A stretch of DNA of 64,000 bases from Isoetes taiwanensis (lineage: Eukaryota > Streptophyta > Lycopodiopsida > Isoetales > Isoetaceae): assembly GCA_021234155.1 (NCBI GenBank), contig JAJEKV010000691.1, positions 50,178 through 114,177 of the forward strand. The letters run 5' to 3'. The notes beneath the pieces are model-generated. The model ran no database searches and was not told the DNA's origin. It saw only the letters and a program-made list of their open reading frames with translations. This document shows positions 35,231 to 47,428 of this stretch, in pieces (within the stretch, counting starts at the first letter, position 1; every line of letters starts with the position of its first letter). The position numbers and the translations under genes are program-made.

Positions 35231-35241
35231 GCTCGATACCA
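35231..35241 (-). promoter_or_regulatory. Primer binding site of element C
   Basis: The minus strand after the LTR end reads TGGTATCGAGC. The usual plant initiator-Met-tRNA PBS is TGGTATCAGAGC. The missing A lies in a CAG word, the context that is distorted throughout this window. It is three bases inside the LTR. Confidence 0.75.
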
Positions 35242-35244
35242 CCG

Positions 35245-36756
35245 TGGCGTCCCCTACTCAGTATCGATGCCCAAGACCGTATACAAACGGGGAGTTCATC
35301 CCCCGCACCTCCCACACGATCACGGGGCCCTCCACATATCACCGCGGACCGCCTAGAGTCCACGAGTGGGAAGAGTGAAGGGGTCATTTTACCCCGCCTT
35401 CCTCGGGGGCCTACCTAGCCGCTGGGAAGCGTAAACATACAACGTTAGTAACATAACATCATATATCCACCTCGAAGGGTGGCACATCAACATCTGCATA
35501 GACAAAGATCAGCACAATACAAAGGAAGTTCCTACCCAAGGCTCGAGACCACGAGGGGATGGTGACAAGCTTGGGCCTCGAGGAGTTCATTGCAGACAGA
35601 ATCATGACAATGGATTGGGCTGGCATAAGAACATGGCATTGGGTTGTCCACTCCATCCGCCCCTCCTGTGCACACTTTGCGAGTAGGTTGAAAAGTGTTG
35701 GGACTGGCCGATGGCCAGCCGGGTGCATAGCCAAAGGGGCTCGTCTCTTTGGGTTACATCTCCCCAGCCCGATGGGGCAGGTAGGGGATCACTCCCTCCA
35801 GAGATCTACATCTTGACTCAAGGTGACTAGAGGCCCTTTGCCCTTATTCGACTTGAACTCTTTGGAAGGTCATATCCACCACCCCACGAGTGTCGAGCCC
35901 ATGCCTTGCCCACAATGCCAGCGGGCAAGCCATTAGACCTAGTCACAATGATCCCTGTGAGGCCTTTACACACCCAGGGATCGTTCAAGAGTCGAACACC
36001 GAACCTCATTCTAAGCCGCCCGCCCCTTCACCCACACAACTGGGTGGGCTCTTGTACACAGGCCGAAAACTAGTAATGCACTAAGAGGGACTAGCTAGGA
36101 GCATCATCTACTAAGCTTTAAGTCTCTACCCCCCTTCCCAATACAATGAGTCCACAGAATACATCCGTCCATCATATTAACATAAGTAAATAAGAACTAA
36201 TCTAATTCATAGAGTTAGGTTCTTTAGTTAGAGTCAATCTCAGGATCTGCTTGGCTACTAAGGGTGATTTAATAGGCTAAACCTACTGGTTCGAAGGCTG
36301 GAATAAGGTTTAGGCTATTCAATCGACCAAATACCTGATCCCTGGTTCACTCCTCTCGATCCAAAGGCGTCCATGTCTCTAATCTGCTTCGGGATGCGGT
36401 CGGAAGGATGATCTGACAAGCTGGGGCGCACTGGCAGATCGTGGGAGTTGGAATTGACTCCTCAGGTGCTTGGTCGAATTTCCGGAAGGTGCGTGGGCGA
36501 AAAAGGGAAAGTTAGGGTTTGGTGCCTTATGTAGGCTATCAGTTAGGTTTAGGGTTTCCATGACCCTTGGTCTACCTTTAATGGGTTAAAGGTCTAAAAG
36601 TGCGCACATTGCTAAGTGTGTGCACCATTGCAAGCTGCCCCCTAGAGCCCTTGCTTGGGCTGCGTTGGGCGTACCGCGTCGATTGGGATCGGCGTGTCGT
36701 GTGATCGGTGAAGATGCGATATCGCCCAGGGGACCGTATCGTGTTGAAACGTCACA
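35245..36756 (-). repeat. 5' LTR of element C
   Basis: On the plus strand it runs from TGGCGTCCCCTACT to acgtcaca, 1512 bases. The PBS lies directly inside. Outside (36757) the sequence changes at once to an unrelated GC-rich repeat (gggagggtggtcattagcg, also at 39258), so this is an outer edge. Confidence 0.87.
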
Positions 36757-36929
36757 TCCGGGAGGGTGGTCATTAGCGTCGCGGCCGGGAGCCGGCGCGA
36801 AGGGCTGCCTCGGGAACTTTTGGATCCCTCCGGGGTCCGGACTCTCCCCTCTTGTGAGGGATCCCTGCAAGGTCCTGGCCTCGTTTGACTTGGGGGAGGG
36901 TGCCAGCTTGGTTGACCCGCAACGGGCTG

Positions 36930-37995
36930 TTCCGACCATTCTAATACTAACCCTTTGACCTAGACCTTCTCCAAAAATTCCAAAAATTGGGCTGTGTGTC
37001 TTTGAGATGAATTAGGAATCCAATTTGGCAAAAATCTGAATTTATTTTAGGTACAATGCATTAATTACGAATTTATGAATGTCTTGCCCAACAAAGCCCC
37101 AGACTTCTAATTGCCACATCAGGAGGAGGACAGGCCCAAACTCCGTTCCGTCAGTTCCTATTGCTCCGCGTTCTTGGCCGCAGCTTCTCGGCCAGGTCCC
37201 AACTGCAACAGACCAAGACTCGGCCCCCCAAATGCAAACCCTTCTAGAACCTGGCAACCTACATGGTTTACGTTTCGGAGGCCCTCTCCTTGTCGGATTC
37301 GGTAGGGACCTTCTTGGCCGTGACTTGGCGTGGAGTGGGGGTGTTGGCCGCAGGCGGGGACCCTAAAATCCCCGGAAGCTGCTTGCCCCGAATTTCCTCT
37401 CCCTAAGGCCCTGGGGACGGACGGGCGACCTCCCCTCTCCGGAACTACAATTTGGCTCTGCCAATGGACTCAGAATGTCGACATTGCCCTAGGGACCAAG
37501 TTCTGTGGCCAGAAGACCAAAACTCGGCCCCCAAAACGAAAACCCTTCTAGAACACAGCAACTCCACGGGGTTTGTTTGGAGGCCCTCTCCTTGTCGATT
37601 TGGCGGAACCTTGCGCCGTATCTTGCGTGGAGTGGGGGTGTTGGCAGTGGGCGGTGACCCTAAAATCCCCCTGAAAGCTGCTTGCCCCGAATTTCCTCTC
37701 CCTAAGGCCACAGGGGCCGGGCCGGGCGACCTCCCCTCTCGGAACGCAATTTGGCTCTGCCAATGGACTCGAAGCGTCGACATTGCCCTAGGGACCAAGT
37801 TACGTGGCGAGAAGACCTCGGCCCCAAAAAGCGAAAACCCTTCTAGAACACGGCAACTCCACGGGGTTTACGTTTGGAGGCCCTCTCCTTGTCGAGATTT
37901 GGTAGGGACCTTTAGCGGCCGTGTCTTGGCGTGGAGTGGGGGTGTTGACGCCTTGAGGCGGTGACCCTAAAATCTCCCAAAGCTGCTTGCCCCAA
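36930..37995. repeat. 1.1 kb tandem unit D1 with internal triplication
   Basis: The unit starts at taaccctttgacctagacc. Inside it, a block of about 300 bases is present three times: cccttctagaac at 37239, 37543 and 37838 (spacings 304 and 295), each followed by ggcgtggagtgggggtgttg-like and gctgcttgcccc-like words. Overlapping frames exist on both strands, but none is consistent between blocks. Confidence 0.8.
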
Positions 37996-38325
37996 ATTGG
38001 TTTATTACGAGTTAATTATGCCATCCATGTCAAATAGCTTTAGGAAGCAGTCCGTTGAACAAGGGCATTCTCTCTATTCATATGCCTTGATTGAAAAACA
38101 CAACCATCATTACAAGCAACCAAATCTAAACCCCCAACCCGCGGTAGTCTTTTGCTTTTACGTAATCATTTAACTTCATTCTAGTAGTTATGATGTTTTT
38201 TTAATCATTTATCTTCATTCTAATAGTTTATCTTATTCTCAATGCAATCTTAGACCAAGTATAACGTCCGACCCACCAAGGTCAACCCCAAGTACAACGA
38301 TCCCACAAACTCCATTTCTTTGACC
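37996..38325. other. AT-rich interruption between D1 and D2
   Basis: This sequence does not match the D units. It contains a short imperfect duplication, 'catttaacttcattctagtag' against 'catttatcttcattctaatag' (38168 and 38208). There is no gene. Confidence 0.5.
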
Positions 38326-39445
38326 TTAGCTAACCCTTTGATCTAGACCTTCTCAGAAAATTCCGAAAATTGGGGGTTTGTGTCTTGGAGATGAATTAGG
38401 AATCGGTGGCAAAAATCTGAATTTATTTTAGGTACAATGCATTAATTACGAATTTATGAATGTCTTGCCAGCAAAAGCGCCCCCGACTTCTACTTGCCAC
38501 ATCGGGAGGAGGACAGGCCCAAACTCCGGCTCCTTGGTTCTCCTTGCTCCGTATTCTCCATTTGCGGCTTCGGCCAGGTCCCAAGTACCTTGAGACCAAG
38601 TCTCGGCCCCCCCAAAGCGCCAAACCCTTCTAGAACACGGCAGCCCACGGGGTTTACGTTTGGAGGCCCTCTCCTTGTCGATTCGGCTGGTGCCTTGCTT
38701 GCAGTGACTTGGCGTGGAGTGGGGGTGTTGATGCCGAGGCGGGGACCCTAAAATCCCAGGAGGCTGCTTGCCCAATTTCCTCTCCCCAAGGCCACAGGGG
38801 CCGGACCGGGCAACCTCCCCTCTCGGAATCGCGATTTGGCTCGCCAATGGACTCAAGAGCGTTGACATTGCCACAGGGACCAAGTTCCGTAGGAAGACCA
38901 CCCGACCTCCACGAAGCGCCAAAGTAGCTCACTTCCATCACACTTTCGTAGTCAATTGGCCTAGGATGTGGATGCGGGATCTTGTCGTGGAGGCGTGAGT
39001 GTTTTTTTCTTTTGCAAAAACCGACCTTGTAACTTGCTCCCTAGGGTAATTTAAGCCATTAGGACGATTTGGCGGTCGATTTGCCATTAGGAGCCTCCCG
39101 GTGCCCGAGCGACAAAACAACTGCGGTTTATACAAGACCAGACCTCGGGGCCGCCCGGCAGGTTTGACAAGTTCTCGGACCCGATCACGGAATCTTTTGG
39201 GCCTTCGAAGAGGGCCCCGGCAGGAGGATCAGCGGTCGGATAGGGGAGCAGGGCTCGGGAGGGTGGTCATTAGCGTCACGGCCCGGGGGCCCAGCGCGGG
39301 AAGGGGCTGCCTCCGGGAACTTTTGGATCCCGCCTCTTGGGGTGGGACTCTCCCCCTCTTGTGAGGGATCCCTGCAAGGTCTGGTCTCGTTTGACTTGGG
39401 GAAGGGTGCCGGCTCGGTTGCCACCTTGGGCTGCCCGGCCGTTCT
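38326..39445. repeat. 1.1 kb tandem unit D2
   Basis: It starts at taaccctttgatctagacc (near 38331) and ends in the region rich in ggttgcc/gctgcccggccg. The inner block has one copy of cccttctagaac (38626). The distal part (38900-39440) has caattggcctaggatgtg, a cgaccttgtaacttgctccc word and gggagggtggtcattagcg. Confidence 0.85.
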
Positions 39446-40555
39446 AATGCTAACCCTTTGACCTAGACCTTCTCCAGAAAATTTCGAAAATTAAGTGTGT
39501 CTTTGGAGATGAATTAGGAATCGGTGGGCAAAAATCATAATTTATTTTGGTACAATGCATTAATTGCGAATTTATGAATGTCTTGCCCTTTGCAAAAGTG
39601 CCCCGGACTTCTACTTGCCACATACGGGAGGAGGACGGGGCCCAAACTCGCTCGTCCGGTTCCCCTTGCTCCGTATTCTCGGCTGCGGCTTCTGCGGCCC
39701 GGTCCCAAGTGCAGAGACCAAGTCTTGGCCCCAAAACGCAAACCCTTCTAGAACCTGGCAACCTGCGGGGTTTACGTTTGTGAGGCCCTCTCCTTGTCGG
39801 TTAGGGACCTTGCAGAGTGACTTGACGTGGAGTGGGGGTGTTGGCGCCAGGCGGGGACCTAAAATCCCGGGAAGCTGCTTGCCCCGAATTTCCCTCTCCC
39901 CAAGGCCCAGGGGCCGGGCGGGCAACCTCCCTCGGAATCGTGATTTGGCTCACGCCAATGGACTCGAAGCGTCGACATTGCCACAGGGGACCAAGTTCAG
40001 GTGGCGAAGACCACCCGACCTCAAGAAGCGCCAAAGTAGCTCACTTCCATCACACTCGTAGTCAATTGGCCTAGGATGTGGGTGCGGGATACTGTCGTGG
40101 AGGCGTGTGAGTGTTTCTTTCTTTTGCAAAACCGACCTTGTAACTTGCTCCCTAGGCTAATTTTCGCCATTAGGACGATTTGGCAGGGTCGATTTGCCAT
40201 TAGGACCTCCCGGTGCGAGCGACAAAACACTGCGGTTTATACAAGGCCGACCTCGGGGCCTTGCGGTTTGACAAGTTCTCCCGGACCGATCTGGAATCTT
40301 TTGGGCCTTCGAAGAGGGCCCCTGACGGGAGGAGGATCCAGCGGTCGGATAGGGAGGCAGGGCTCGGGAGGGTGGTCGTAAGCGTCTGCACCCCCAGGGG
40401 GGCTACCCGAGGGAAGGCTGCCTCGGGAACTTTTGGATCCAGCCTCTTGGGTCGGACTCTCCCCTCTTGTGAGGGGATCCTGCAAGGTCCTGGTCTCGTT
40501 TGACTTGGGGAAGGGTGCCGGCTTCGGTTGCTGCACGCGGGCTGCCGGCCCGTTC
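39446..40555. repeat. 1.1 kb tandem unit D3
   Basis: It starts at taaccctttgacctagacc (near 39451), 1.12 kb after D2, and the order of words is the same as in D2. The many small differences between D2 and D3 are again often in CAG/CTG words. Confidence 0.87.
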
Positions 40556-41150
40556 TAATACTAACCCTTTGACCTAGACCTTCTCCAAAAATTTCAAAAT
40601 TGGGCTATGTCTTTGGAGATGAATTAGGAATCGGTGGCAAAAATCAGAATTTATTTTCGTACAATGCATTAATTGCGAATTTGTGAATGTCTTGCCACTT
40701 TAAAAGCGCCCCCAGGCTTCTACTTGCCACATCGGGAGGAGGGACAGGCCCAAACTCGCTCCGGGGTCGGTTCCGGAACCTTGCTTCGTGGAGTGGGGGT
40801 GTTGGTATTCTCCATTGCGGCTTATCGGCGCAATTTTGGTCCAGTTGGCAGCGGACCAAGTCTCGGAACCCCCAAAAGCGCCAAACCCTTCTAGAACACG
40901 GCAACTCCACGGGTTTTACGTTTGGGAGGCTCTCTCCTTATAAAATTGGTAGGGACCTTTGCCGTGACTTGATGTGGAGTGGGGTGTTGGCCTTGACGGA
41001 CCCTAAAATCGCCGAATTTGCTTGCACGATTTCCTCTCCCAAAGGCTTGGGGGGCGGACGGGCGATCTCCCTCCGGAACGCGATTACGTCTGCCCGATGG
41101 ACTCGGGGCGTCGACATTGCCACAGGAGCAAGTTAAAATTGGCAGGAAGA
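40556..41150. repeat. 1.1 kb tandem unit D4, truncated
   Basis: It begins at taaccctttgacctagacc (near 40560) and follows D3 to the gacattgccacagg word near 41110. It then stops, and the ACGTCGCA block begins. A rearranged stretch near 40770-40810 brings ggagtgggggtgttgg forward. Confidence 0.8.
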
Positions 41151-41184
41151 CCACACATGTTCACCCAACTAAAAATGAGTTTTT

Positions 41185-41600
41185 GACATGGCGTATCGTC
41201 GCCTGTGACGTATTTATCAACAGTCCGCGGTCACCTACGACTTGGCGGTGCGTGGCGCCCGGGGAGGTAATGTCGCGTCACGTCGCATCTGCGGCGTCAC
41301 ATCAAGAACATCCACACGCGTGACACTGTCATCCGCGGCGCCCCGATCACACTGGCGTGACAGATAGACCAAGTGACGCGACGTCGCATGCGACGTGACG
41401 TCGCAAATGTGGCAACTGTCGTCCACTTGGCGCTGACATCCACCTGGCGTGACAGATCTGCCAGGTCACGAGTGTCAGACGTCGCAGTACACGTCGCATG
41501 CGACGTTCCTGCGACGTGACGTCGCATTGACGTCGCATGGTCACGTAAATTGCGACGTCACGTCGCAGGAACGTCGCAAGCCCACGTCGCTAAATGGCCA
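41185..41600. repeat. ACGTCGCA inverted-repeat block
   Basis: The 17-mer TGCGACGTGACGTCGCA occurs at 41389-41405 and 41510-41526, and TGCGACGTCACGTCGCA at 41551-41567. Each is a perfect inverted repeat with one central base. ACGTCGCATGCGACGT, a perfect 16 bp palindrome, occurs at 41381-41396 and 41491-41506. Near-duplicates of ggcgtgacagat also occur (41353 and 41446). The composition is strongly CG-rich against AT-rich flanks. Confidence 0.85.
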
Positions 41601-44600
41601 TTCTCTTGTTGTGAAAATGCCTTCAAAAGCTCAGACACTTTCTACAGATCCTTCCTGCAGCCATCTTACAAATACAAAATTAGTTGCATCATGCACTATT
41701 TCTTTAATTTGGTTATTGTTGATTGATCCTGCATAAAAAATAAATGAGAGCAAAACAATCAAACAATCTTTCTTATAAGATGATTAGGAAAAAGATTAAA
41801 TGTGCAATATTTCTAGAATGATTGTGAATATATATAAACCATGAAAAGTGATGCATGGGTATAAATATATGTCCTTTGGCATACGAACATTATTATAGTT
41901 CTAGAGCTATTGCGACAAGGTGGACAAAATGGCCCTTGTGGGCATCTCCATAAACAGAACATGCTGACAAAGAGGCAGAAAGTAGGAAAATGCCAGGTGT
42001 CTTCAACAAGGTATCAATGGAGGAGATTTTGAGCAAAGTCAAGCCCCAAGGCACGCGTAATAATGCATATGCAATAATTTCTATAAAGGATAGGAAGATA
42101 TGAAAAATAGTAGGCATGGAATGTAAACCCTCTAAAAATAAACAATGGTTATTACAAGCCCCCCAATCTATGTGCTTCTTAAATCTAGAATGGAGAAGGA
42201 GAAAGAAGTCAGAATCCAGAATGGTATTATCAAATTGCACCTAGGCACTACTTACCCCATAATATCAAGACATGGTTTAAATGAATTTATTAGAGCATTG
42301 ACCATGCCTCGTTGCTAATGTCCACCATAATAAAATTATTGCTCGCAAACATAGGCAATAAAGAAAAATAATGATATGGCTAGCCAAAAAAATAGAATAG
42401 ACAAAATGAGATAAGGCTAGGCTAATTGGTAGGACTAGCAAGACCATGCAAAGAGGCGAGATGCATGACAAAATGCTTAGAATAAGGAAACGATGCAAAA
42501 GAAAATGACAGAAGGTAATTTCACCAATCCAATATAGTTCCCTAACAGCTACTCATGATATCGCCATATTGCACTACAAATCATAAAGCCTACAACCAAT
42601 TAACCCACAAGTCTTGGGCGATGTAGCCCAACTCTAAAGAATAGAATAGAATAGATAAGCACCATCTATAAAGAATTGAGAAGAAAGAATAGAATAGAAT
42701 AGCAAACAAGGGTATAAAAGTGTATTTTTGGTGTATTTCAAGGTGTAGAATACATCAACCGTGGGGATAATATATAAAAGGTTTTACGACGTGGATATGA
42801 AGCATGTTGTAGAACAATATTATAGAAACAAGGCCAAGGTATCAAAGAGAGTATAATTACACGGTCCAACAACCACAGACTTGAACAAATATAAAACAAA
42901 ATAGATGGTGTATAAGGGCTAGGAGAAGTAAATGATGCATAAGAATTACAAATAAAAGCTTGCATATATAGAATGTAATCTAATATCAATATAGCTACCC
43001 CAAAGGCTAATCATGATCCTAGCAACCATATTGAACTGTATTATCATACTCTCGAGATAATAAAGGCAACCAGTGTCCGTCAAACCATGGTCTTAACCAA
43101 TTACTAGAGATATAACGACAACCATAATTCATGGCCCATCAAACAACATGCACCACAAACCAAGAGAGCATCTATGAATTTAAAACCATGACTTTACCAT
43201 TCCCTAGAAATGACGTCACAAAGGGTACACAAATAACATGGGTAAGATAAAACCAAACATAATTTGATAATTTGACCCACTATTATGAATCCAATCAAAG
43301 ATAAAAAAGTGTCCATGCACAATATCCGAAATCCCTGATATTTCCATCATAATACATGCCAAGATATATTTGGTTAGCCCACACCGTTTACGCTTGAAAA
43401 GATTGTCCAACAATGGATTACCAAGGAGTCTTAACAAGAATACATTAAAGTATAAAGAGTTAAAAGATGTAAAAACAACCGAGCTATGCATCAGGAAAAT
43501 AAACTACCAAGGGAAATGGATAGCTCAATATAATTGCACCACAATGCCTTATGATCTTGAAAAAACAAATATCTTATAACTTCCAACCACAATAAAAATA
43601 CACTTGAAGCAAAACATTACCAATCATAACGTTCATAGAAAGGCAAAGGAATTATACAATTTAAAAAGACAAGGACTTGACCAACTCCGCTAAATAAAAT
43701 CAACAATCCTGGACAAAGTAAAGCACTTATGGTTGTAAGAGTGAGCATGTCAAGTGATCATAGCTAGTTCATATGGAACATTAATAGTTCAGTATGATGA
43801 CATGACAACTGCTAGGAAGTGGTAAAATTATGCTTTGCAATGGTATAAAACAACAAAATGTAACAAGAAGGCAAACAACTTGATGGAGAAAAATTAGTGC
43901 GTAAACATGAAGCATAGTTGTATCGAGTCCAAAATAAAGTAGAAATCAATGGACTTGTGTGTAGCTGTTTTGAGTTTTGCAAATTGTGTGCACGGATGGT
44001 AAATGACGGCAAAAAGAAAACCTTATCAATAGTTAAAGCGAAGTCTACATAATAGTTAAGCTTTAATGAAAGATACGGGTCAAGAGGAGAGCTAAAATTA
44101 TTACAAAGGAAAAGAGATCAGCCAAATATTTCAAGGGAAATACCACTGTTTAGGGACGACTATATACAACAGGTTACGGCCTTCTACATAGCCGATTGGA
44201 TAGTTAGAGACACAAACGACTACTTCCTATCTGAAGATGATCCAATAATAGCTTATCCCACACAGTCAAGAAGTCATAGCTTGTGAATTTGTTCTATTGC
44301 CGATTGCCTTGCACAAGGTTTTCACATGAGCAACACATAATCCAAAATTAAGCCTCGGGCTGCTAATTTGCACCAGATTTTCACATGAGCAACACTTATT
44401 CCAGATTATATATAAAAAGTTCTGCCATTACCGATGATTCTAGATCAAGGAGGATGAAATAGGGAGGTAAGGAAAAAAGTATACAACGCAATATCTGCTA
44501 TGAAGCATCTACTAATGAACAACTCTAAATACGTAAGAATTTGCTGAAGGAAATAATTAACACCTTACCAGATCCAATGTCCTTCATTACACTTGTAACT

Positions 44601-44627
44601 GGATGCCCTATGCTCAGACATAACCTA
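41601..44627. other. AT-rich unassigned flank of the LTR array
   Basis: This 3 kb shares no obvious sequence with the rest of the window. The longest frame is 41893-42240 on the minus strand (115 codons, hydrophobic, no ATG at its start). It has no motif I recognise and I do not call it a gene. A few AGAATAGAATAG runs occur (42640-42700). If the retroelement array is an insertion, this is host sequence. Confidence 0.4.
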
Positions 44628-46123
44628 TGACGTCCCCTACTCGTTATCTGGCTTCATACCGTATACAAATAGGAGTTCATCCCACTTTTGACTCCCACAC
44701 CGATCTGGGGCCCTCCACATATCCTTTGTGGACCGTCTAGAGTCCACAGTGGGAAGAGTGAAGGGGTCATTTTACCCCGTCTCCCTCAGGGCCTACCTAG
44801 CTGCGGAAGCGTAAACATACACGTCAGTAACATATCATCATATATCCACCTCGAAGGGTGGCACATCAACATCTGCATAGACAAAGATCAGCACAATACA
44901 AAGGAAGTCCTACCCAAGGCTCAGACTCCAGGGGATGACTGACAAGCTTGGTCTCAGAGTTGGTCGCGGGCATTTAATCATGACAATGGATTGGGCTGAC
45001 ATAAGAACATGGCTTAGGGTTGTCCACTCCATCCGCCCCTCCTGTGCACACTTTTGCGAGTAGGTTGAAAAGTGTTGGGACTGATCAGAGCCTTCAGGGT
45101 GCATAGCCAAAGGGGCTATTCTGGGTTACATCTCCCAGTCCCGATGGGGCGGTGGGATCACTCCCTCGAGGAGATCTACATGCTAACCCAAGGTGACTAG
45201 AGGGCCCTTTGCCCTTATTCGACTTCAACCCACTAGAGAGTGACGCATCACTCCACGGGTGTCGAGCCCATGCCTTACCCACACTTAGTGGCAAGCCATT
45301 AGACCTAGTCACTCTGATCCCCGGTAGGCCTTACACACCAGAGGGATCGGTCAAGGGTTAGAACACGAATCTCATTCTAAGCCCGGTCGGCCCCTTCACC
45401 CACAACCAGGTGGGCTCCTGTACACAGGCCGAAACTAGTAATGCACTAAGAGGGACTAGCTAGGAGCATCATCTACTAAGCTTTAAGTCTCTACCCTCCT
45501 TCCCAATACAATGAGTCCACAGAATACAATCATCCATCATATGATCATAAATAATAAGAATTAATCTAATACATAGAGTTAATTCTTTAGTTAGAGTCAA
45601 TCTCGAGTGCCGCTTTGGCTACAAAGGGCTGATCTAATAGGCTAAACCTACTGGTTCGAAGGCTGGAATGGGATTTAAGCTATTCAGTCGACCAAATACC
45701 TGATCCCTGGTTCACTCCTCTTGATCCGAAGGCGTCCATGTCTCTGTTCTGTTTCGGGATGCGGTCGGAAGGATGATCTGACAAGCTGGGGCGTACTGGC
45801 AGATCGTGGGAGTTGGAATTGACTCCTCGGTAGCGAATCGAGACTCGGAAGGTGCGTAGGCGAAAAAGGGAATGCTAGGGTTTGGTGCCTTATGTAGGCT
45901 ATTAGTTAGGTTTAGGATTTTCCATGACCCTTGGTCTACTTTAATGGGTTAAGGGTCTAAAGGTGAGCGCATTGCTAAGTGTGTGCACCATTGCAAGTTG
46001 CCCCCTAGGGCGTCCTTGCTTGGGTGTATGTCGGCGTACACGTCGGCGGGGCGGTAATGCGTCTGGCGTGTGATTCTGTCTGATATCGTCTTGAGACCGT
46101 ATATCGTATTGGAACGCGTCACA
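44628..46123 (-). repeat. Left-most LTR of the gypsy array (3' LTR)
   Basis: It runs from TGACGTCCCCTACTC to gcgtcaca on the plus strand, 1496 bases, and aligns end to end with the LTRs at 25891, 35245 and 53525. Left of it is unrelated AT-rich sequence without a PBS, so it is the outer 3' LTR. The five flanking bases are accta. Their partner would lie beyond the window. Confidence 0.88.
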
Positions 46124-46960
46124 ATCTCCACAATTTTGAATTGATCTTTGTCCCGCGACATCATGGGTCTCCCCACCTTGGGATCTTCTTAACCTGCAAT
46201 CAACCTCATGCATACCATATACTTATTATTATAGTCATACATTTACTAGGATTACCTCAAGGTAATATTTATAGAACATTGTTATACTATTATTCAAATC
46301 AATGGTTTATCACTTATGTCATTATAACAATAACTCCTAATGTCTCGGTTATTTATTATCTATACAATTATTGAAAGTACTCTTTATTCCTTGCAACACA
46401 TTATAACAAAATTGTGTTGCAAGTCTTCGTAGTTCGACCTCGTGGCCCTCCGGAGCGCTCTATTGGCCTGCAGGTCAACACTACGTTAGCACCATTAATA
46501 TTAAATAAAAATTTTGGTTATATGGTGACCACCCCACCTATCTACATGGATGCATGGCTAATCTCCCGGCGTAGGAAGAGGGTGAATCTTCCATTATGGC
46601 CGTGGGGACAGCGCCTATATGCCTATATGCCGCTCATGCCTACACCCTAGTTGCCCAGCGTGGCGGATAGGTCCTTCCCGTATATGGGGCGTGAAGGCCA
46701 GATTCCTCCTATCAAAGCATATATGGGGCTAGAGGTGCTTTTCCTATCAATGCATTCCTCAATGACCTCCTTTCTCTCGAGGTCGTCTACTTCCGTGGAA
46801 CAGAAGTAGACTTTCTAAGCGGAACCGCGGTCATGCCTACATTGACATCACACCACGTCCTAGAGATCACCGTAGTGATCTCATCATCGGTAACAACGCA
46901 TGCAACCCTTACCTCATAGGTTGCATGCGTATATCTCTTAACTAGATAAGCTATTAATCT
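46124..46960 (-). other. PPT and 3' noncoding block of the first internal region
   Basis: The PPT position (46124-46137) reads GGAGAT before the LTR on the sense strand and is degraded compared with 55258-55269. The rest aligns with 27385-28536 and 55258-56090, and includes the hairpin at 46390-46423. There is no consistent frame. Confidence 0.65.
46390..46423. repeat. 3'-region hairpin, first array element
   Basis: This is a perfect 11 bp stem, CTTGCAACACA and TGTGTTGCAAG, with a 12-base loop. It is the same structure as at 27945 and 55521. Confidence 0.8.
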
Positions 46961-47428
46961 ACTCAAATCGACATGCCTGAGCGATTTCTTGGAGATGACC
47001 TTGCCGGCCCCATTGCTCCATAAATTTGTGGATGCTTGTTTTTTCGTGTCTCTTTTAAGTACCCATGTTGCGTCTTCCACGGTAAGTGTTTCCACTTGAC
47101 CAAGTCTTTGGATGAACTTCGGATCTCCTTGTTTTCTTGAATGCTTTATCAAGGATTAGCTCACGGAACTATTTCCAATTGTTCTTTGTCATCTCCAACA
47201 TCGTTGGGGTATCCAAAATTTCTTGGATTTGGGTATGCTTCTTGACAAACTCCGTGGAAGACTTTGTGGATCTTTAAGTGTCTTGGCAAGTCTAACTTGT
47301 AGGATTGGTTACCCACTCTTTTGACTATTTTTAAAGGGTCCAGCCCACCTTGGAGCAAGCTTCTTGCAATTTCGATCGCGGACTTCGCCCGCTTCACCTT
47401 GATCTTGAGCCACACATTGTCTCCAACT
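46961..47428 (-). pseudogene. Module A1: integrase C-terminus and chromodomain, frameshifted
   Basis: The sense strand continues the polyprotein at 47429-49561 after a frame break. It first gives VGDNVWLKIKV and GNQSYKLDLPRHLKIHKVFH (the conserved linker before the chromodomain in chromoviruses). In another frame it gives the chromodomain end with VEDATWVLKRD. Chromodomains at the C-terminus of integrase direct insertion to marked chromatin in this clade (family knowledge). Compared with 56100-56600, the break near 47440-47470 lies in a stretch with altered CTG words. The protein ends near 46960. Confidence 0.8.

Larger units (their letters stand above)
25891..36756 (-). mobile_element. LTR retrotransposon C, complete, probably non-autonomous
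   Basis: The sense strand is minus. The 5' LTR is 35245-36756 and the 3' LTR is 25891-27384. The PBS (initiator Met tRNA type) lies at 35231-35241 and the polypurine tract at 27385-27396. The internal region is 7.9 kb. LTR, PBS and PPT sequences match those of the gypsy elements at 44628-64000, so it belongs to the same family, but no reverse transcriptase, RNase H or integrase motif is found. Only degenerate gag-like text remains. The five bases at the two outer edges do not give a clean target-site duplication. Confidence 0.8.

Noticed and set aside
25886-36761. A five-base target duplication for element C
   Set aside because: Left edge bases (ctcgg) and right edge bases (tccgg) agree at only three of five positions, and the left LTR edge is uncertain, so I do not claim a duplication.
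36930-41150. Genes in the D repeats, where frames of 70-170 codons exist on both strands
   Set aside because: The frames are not conserved between units, overlap on both strands, and carry no motif. High GC content explains their length.
41893-42240. A 115-codon minus-strand hydrophobic frame as a host gene
   Set aside because: No ATG at the start, no recognisable domain and no copy for comparison. It could be an exon, but nothing supports it.
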